NCBI GenBank assembly: GCA_007922225.1
Contig: ML679969.1
Coordinates: 18,411,999-18,475,998, forward strand
DNA: 64,000 bases
Reading direction: 5' to 3'
Source: Emydura subglobosa
Taxonomy: Eukaryota; Chordata; Testudines; Chelidae
Shown here: piece by piece, positions 59,401 through 62,400 of the stretch
Position numbering within the stretch: position 1 is the first letter of the stretch
Layout of the letters: each line of letters begins with the position of its first letter
The notes under the pieces: model-generated
The model's database searches: none
What the model was told of the DNA's origin: nothing
The model's input: only the letters and a program-made list of their open reading frames with translations
Position numbers and translations under genes: made by a program

Positions 59401-62400
59401 CACTGCCTGCCATGTGTCCATGGGCACAGCTGCTTCCCGAGGGGGTGGCCCCTGTCCTGGTATTGCCTAGGCTGGCAGGAGATGCTTGCTGGGCAGTGGC
59501 TTAGCCCAGGAGAACCCGCTGAGCCCCTGTGGGAGGCCTGAGCCCTAGTGCAAGCAGGATGCGGCTCATGGGACCCAGGCCCTCCAAAGGGAGCCGCGCT
59601 GGCTCCCCTTCCCATCCCGTGACCCTCCACAGGGAGCTGTGCTGCCCCCCTGGCCAGCCCCTCCAGCCCTGCATGACACAGACAAAGCGCCAGTAACCAC
59701 GATGGCTGCCCTTTCCTGCTCAGCTGCCGATGTCATCTTGGCTCTGATTAACGTCTCGTTGGGGGTTTGCTGCTTCTCCGCCCAGTGGGGACAGGGCTCC
59801 AGGTGCCCTCCCCGCGACCTGCCGTGTGTGCCCGGTGTGCGCCCTGGGGAGCGCAGTTCTGACGGCTCCGTTGTTGTCTGCAGTCCCGCACGGAGCGCAC
59901 GGACATCGCCACGCTGGTGATTCCCTCCATTACGGCCGCTGACGGTGGGGTGTACCTCTGCATCGGGGCCAGCCCGGCCGGTGTGGCCCGCGCCAGGATC
60001 CAGGTGGTGGTGCTCCGCGGTAAGAGCTGTGCCACTGCCTGTCGGGAGCCCTGCCATTCAGCTCCAGCTGCTTCCCTCCAGTTGTCAGCACAGCCAGGAT
60101 TTGAACAAGCAGCTCTCACAGAAATCTGCCCCAGGCTGGGCTAAGAGGAGGGGGGTAGCTGGGGGTCTGCCTTCAGGAACAGGCTTTGCACTGTGCCCAG
60201 GAGTGGAGAGTGGCCCCCTCTAGTGGCCAGAGCCAGCATCGCACCTTCAAGCATGCTGGTCACCACCAGCCACCCCAGCTGAGTTGTTCGCTGGAGCAGT
60301 TGATCGTCCGCTGTGATACCTCGGACCCCCGGTTCAGTCCCAGCAGGGACCCACGCAGGGGCACAGCTCGGTTGCGGGGGGGGTTGTGGACCCCTGTAGT
60401 GGGGGGTGCTGGGGAGTGTTAACCGTTGGCACAGGCCTAGCTCCCGGAGCTGGGAAGTTGGCTGGCAGTGGCAGGATGAGAAGCGACGCTGGCAGAAAGG
60501 AGCAGCATTGCTTAGCCGTGATTGGTCTGATGGGTAATGGGGTGTGGTCTGCCCCCCCAATGGCCGGAGCCTAAGGCTGCGTATCCGGGCTTGGGTGCGA
60601 AGGCTTGAAGGAACCGGCTCGTGGTTTCTCCCCACGAGCGTCTGGGCCAGATGCTGGAGCTTGTGCTAGTAAAACCCGGTCACACAGGTGCGCGGGCGAA
60701 GGAAGCGCGGGCACAAGCAGCCCTGAGGCCTGCAAACCTGGAGGCGTGTCAGTGGAGCGGTCTCCAGCAGCGCTGCCTGGCCCAGCACTGCTCACACATG
60801 GTCGCTCTCCGGCTCGGGCTGGCATGAATCCTGTCCCTCTGCCTCTTCACCAGGGAGGCTCTGGCACTGCCACCAAGGCACTGCGCGCTTGAAATAAGTG
60901 ACCCATTGGGACGCCGATCTGGGGGAATCAATAAATGAGATCGGCTGTTGGCCTGCGAGACCCTGGCAGAGCTGCAGGAAAGTGAGCCAGCACTGTCTGA
61001 CGAGTCGCGATTGCCGGGCCTGCCTTCATGTTGTGTCTGCAGCGCCTGGCACACTGAGGCCTGTCCCTGACCGGGCTCCAGGCACCTGCAGATAATGTGG
61101 ATGATGAATAATTCCTCATTAGGCCGTGGTAGCTGGGCATGAAAGCATGTGGGCTGCTCTGTGAGCCTAGGGGACAAGCTGTCATGTTTTAAACGGCCTC
61201 TTAGCCACTGATCTGTGCTGATCTGAGTAACCCAGCGATTCTGTACCCCTGGACTGACTCTTCCAGCCTTGGGCTTGGCACCCCCCGTCCGGATCGAGGC
61301 CTCATCGTCCTCTGTCGCCGAAGGACAGACCTTGGATCTGAACTGCCTCGTCGCAGGACAGACGCCAGCCACAGTCATCTGGTACAAGCGGGGGGGCTCC
61401 CTGCCGGCCAGCCACCAGGTACAAGACAATTTGGGGCAGATCCTGTGCTGCAATGAATCGGCGCGGCTCCATGGACAGCTGCAGCACTGTGCCCGTTTAC
61501 ACCAGCTGGCACCGCAGAGCCACTGTGTGGACTCCTTGGGTTCTTCGGGTTCCTCGTACAGAGACCCAGGGCTTCCAAAGGAGGCTTTTCCTTCCCCTGG
61601 AGGGCAGGCAGCTGCATCAGTCTTGGAGAACAGTGAGATGGGCAGAGGCAGAAATGAGAGGCCAGGAGATCTCAGGCTGAGGTGCAGCAAGTCCCTGAGA
61701 CATCCAAGGGGCTGGGCAGGGAGCACAGTGGGGCTGAGGGTTAAGTTCAGGGCTGTTTGCTTCTCTTCCCCCTTCAATTTCCCCTCCTCCATCTCCCGGC
61801 CAGATCTCCGGCTCCCGCCTGCGCATCCCCCGAGTCTCAGCAGCCGATTCGGGCGAGTATGTCTGCCGTGTCAGCAACGGTGCCGGCTCCAAGGAGGCCT
61901 CCATCCCAGTCACTGTCCAGCATGGCGCCGGCTCCCCGCACCGTAAGGCTGAGCTGGGTGTGCTGGCTGCCCTGGGCACAGGGGCTGCCTGTGGGCAATG
62001 TTCTGGTTTCTCCTGGGGGAGGGAAGTCTCTTACCAGCTGCGGCCCCAAGGATGTGCTGTCCAGACCCTGCCTTGCCCCTTGGAGACTCTGCCCACCCCT
62101 GCCTCCTGCACAGGGCAGGTTTCGGGGGCACCGTTCCCCTTTTGCACTGCATCCTGCCCATCCTCATGGAGGCGCGTGGAGGAGCCTGTGCAGGCTGGTG
62201 CACCCATCCAGCGCCTGGCTGAGTGCAGGGATCCTGGCCGGGAATGTGCCGCAGGAATCAGCTTGCAGGGGCAGCTGCCCGGGCTGCTCTCCTGATGCCT
62301 GCACTTGGCGAGGGGAACCAGCCGCGCAGCAGCTTACCAGGCAGCAGCGGGAGTTGCTCTTGGGGGGGTTTGGAAGTTTCTGCTGATCTCTGGGGTCAGG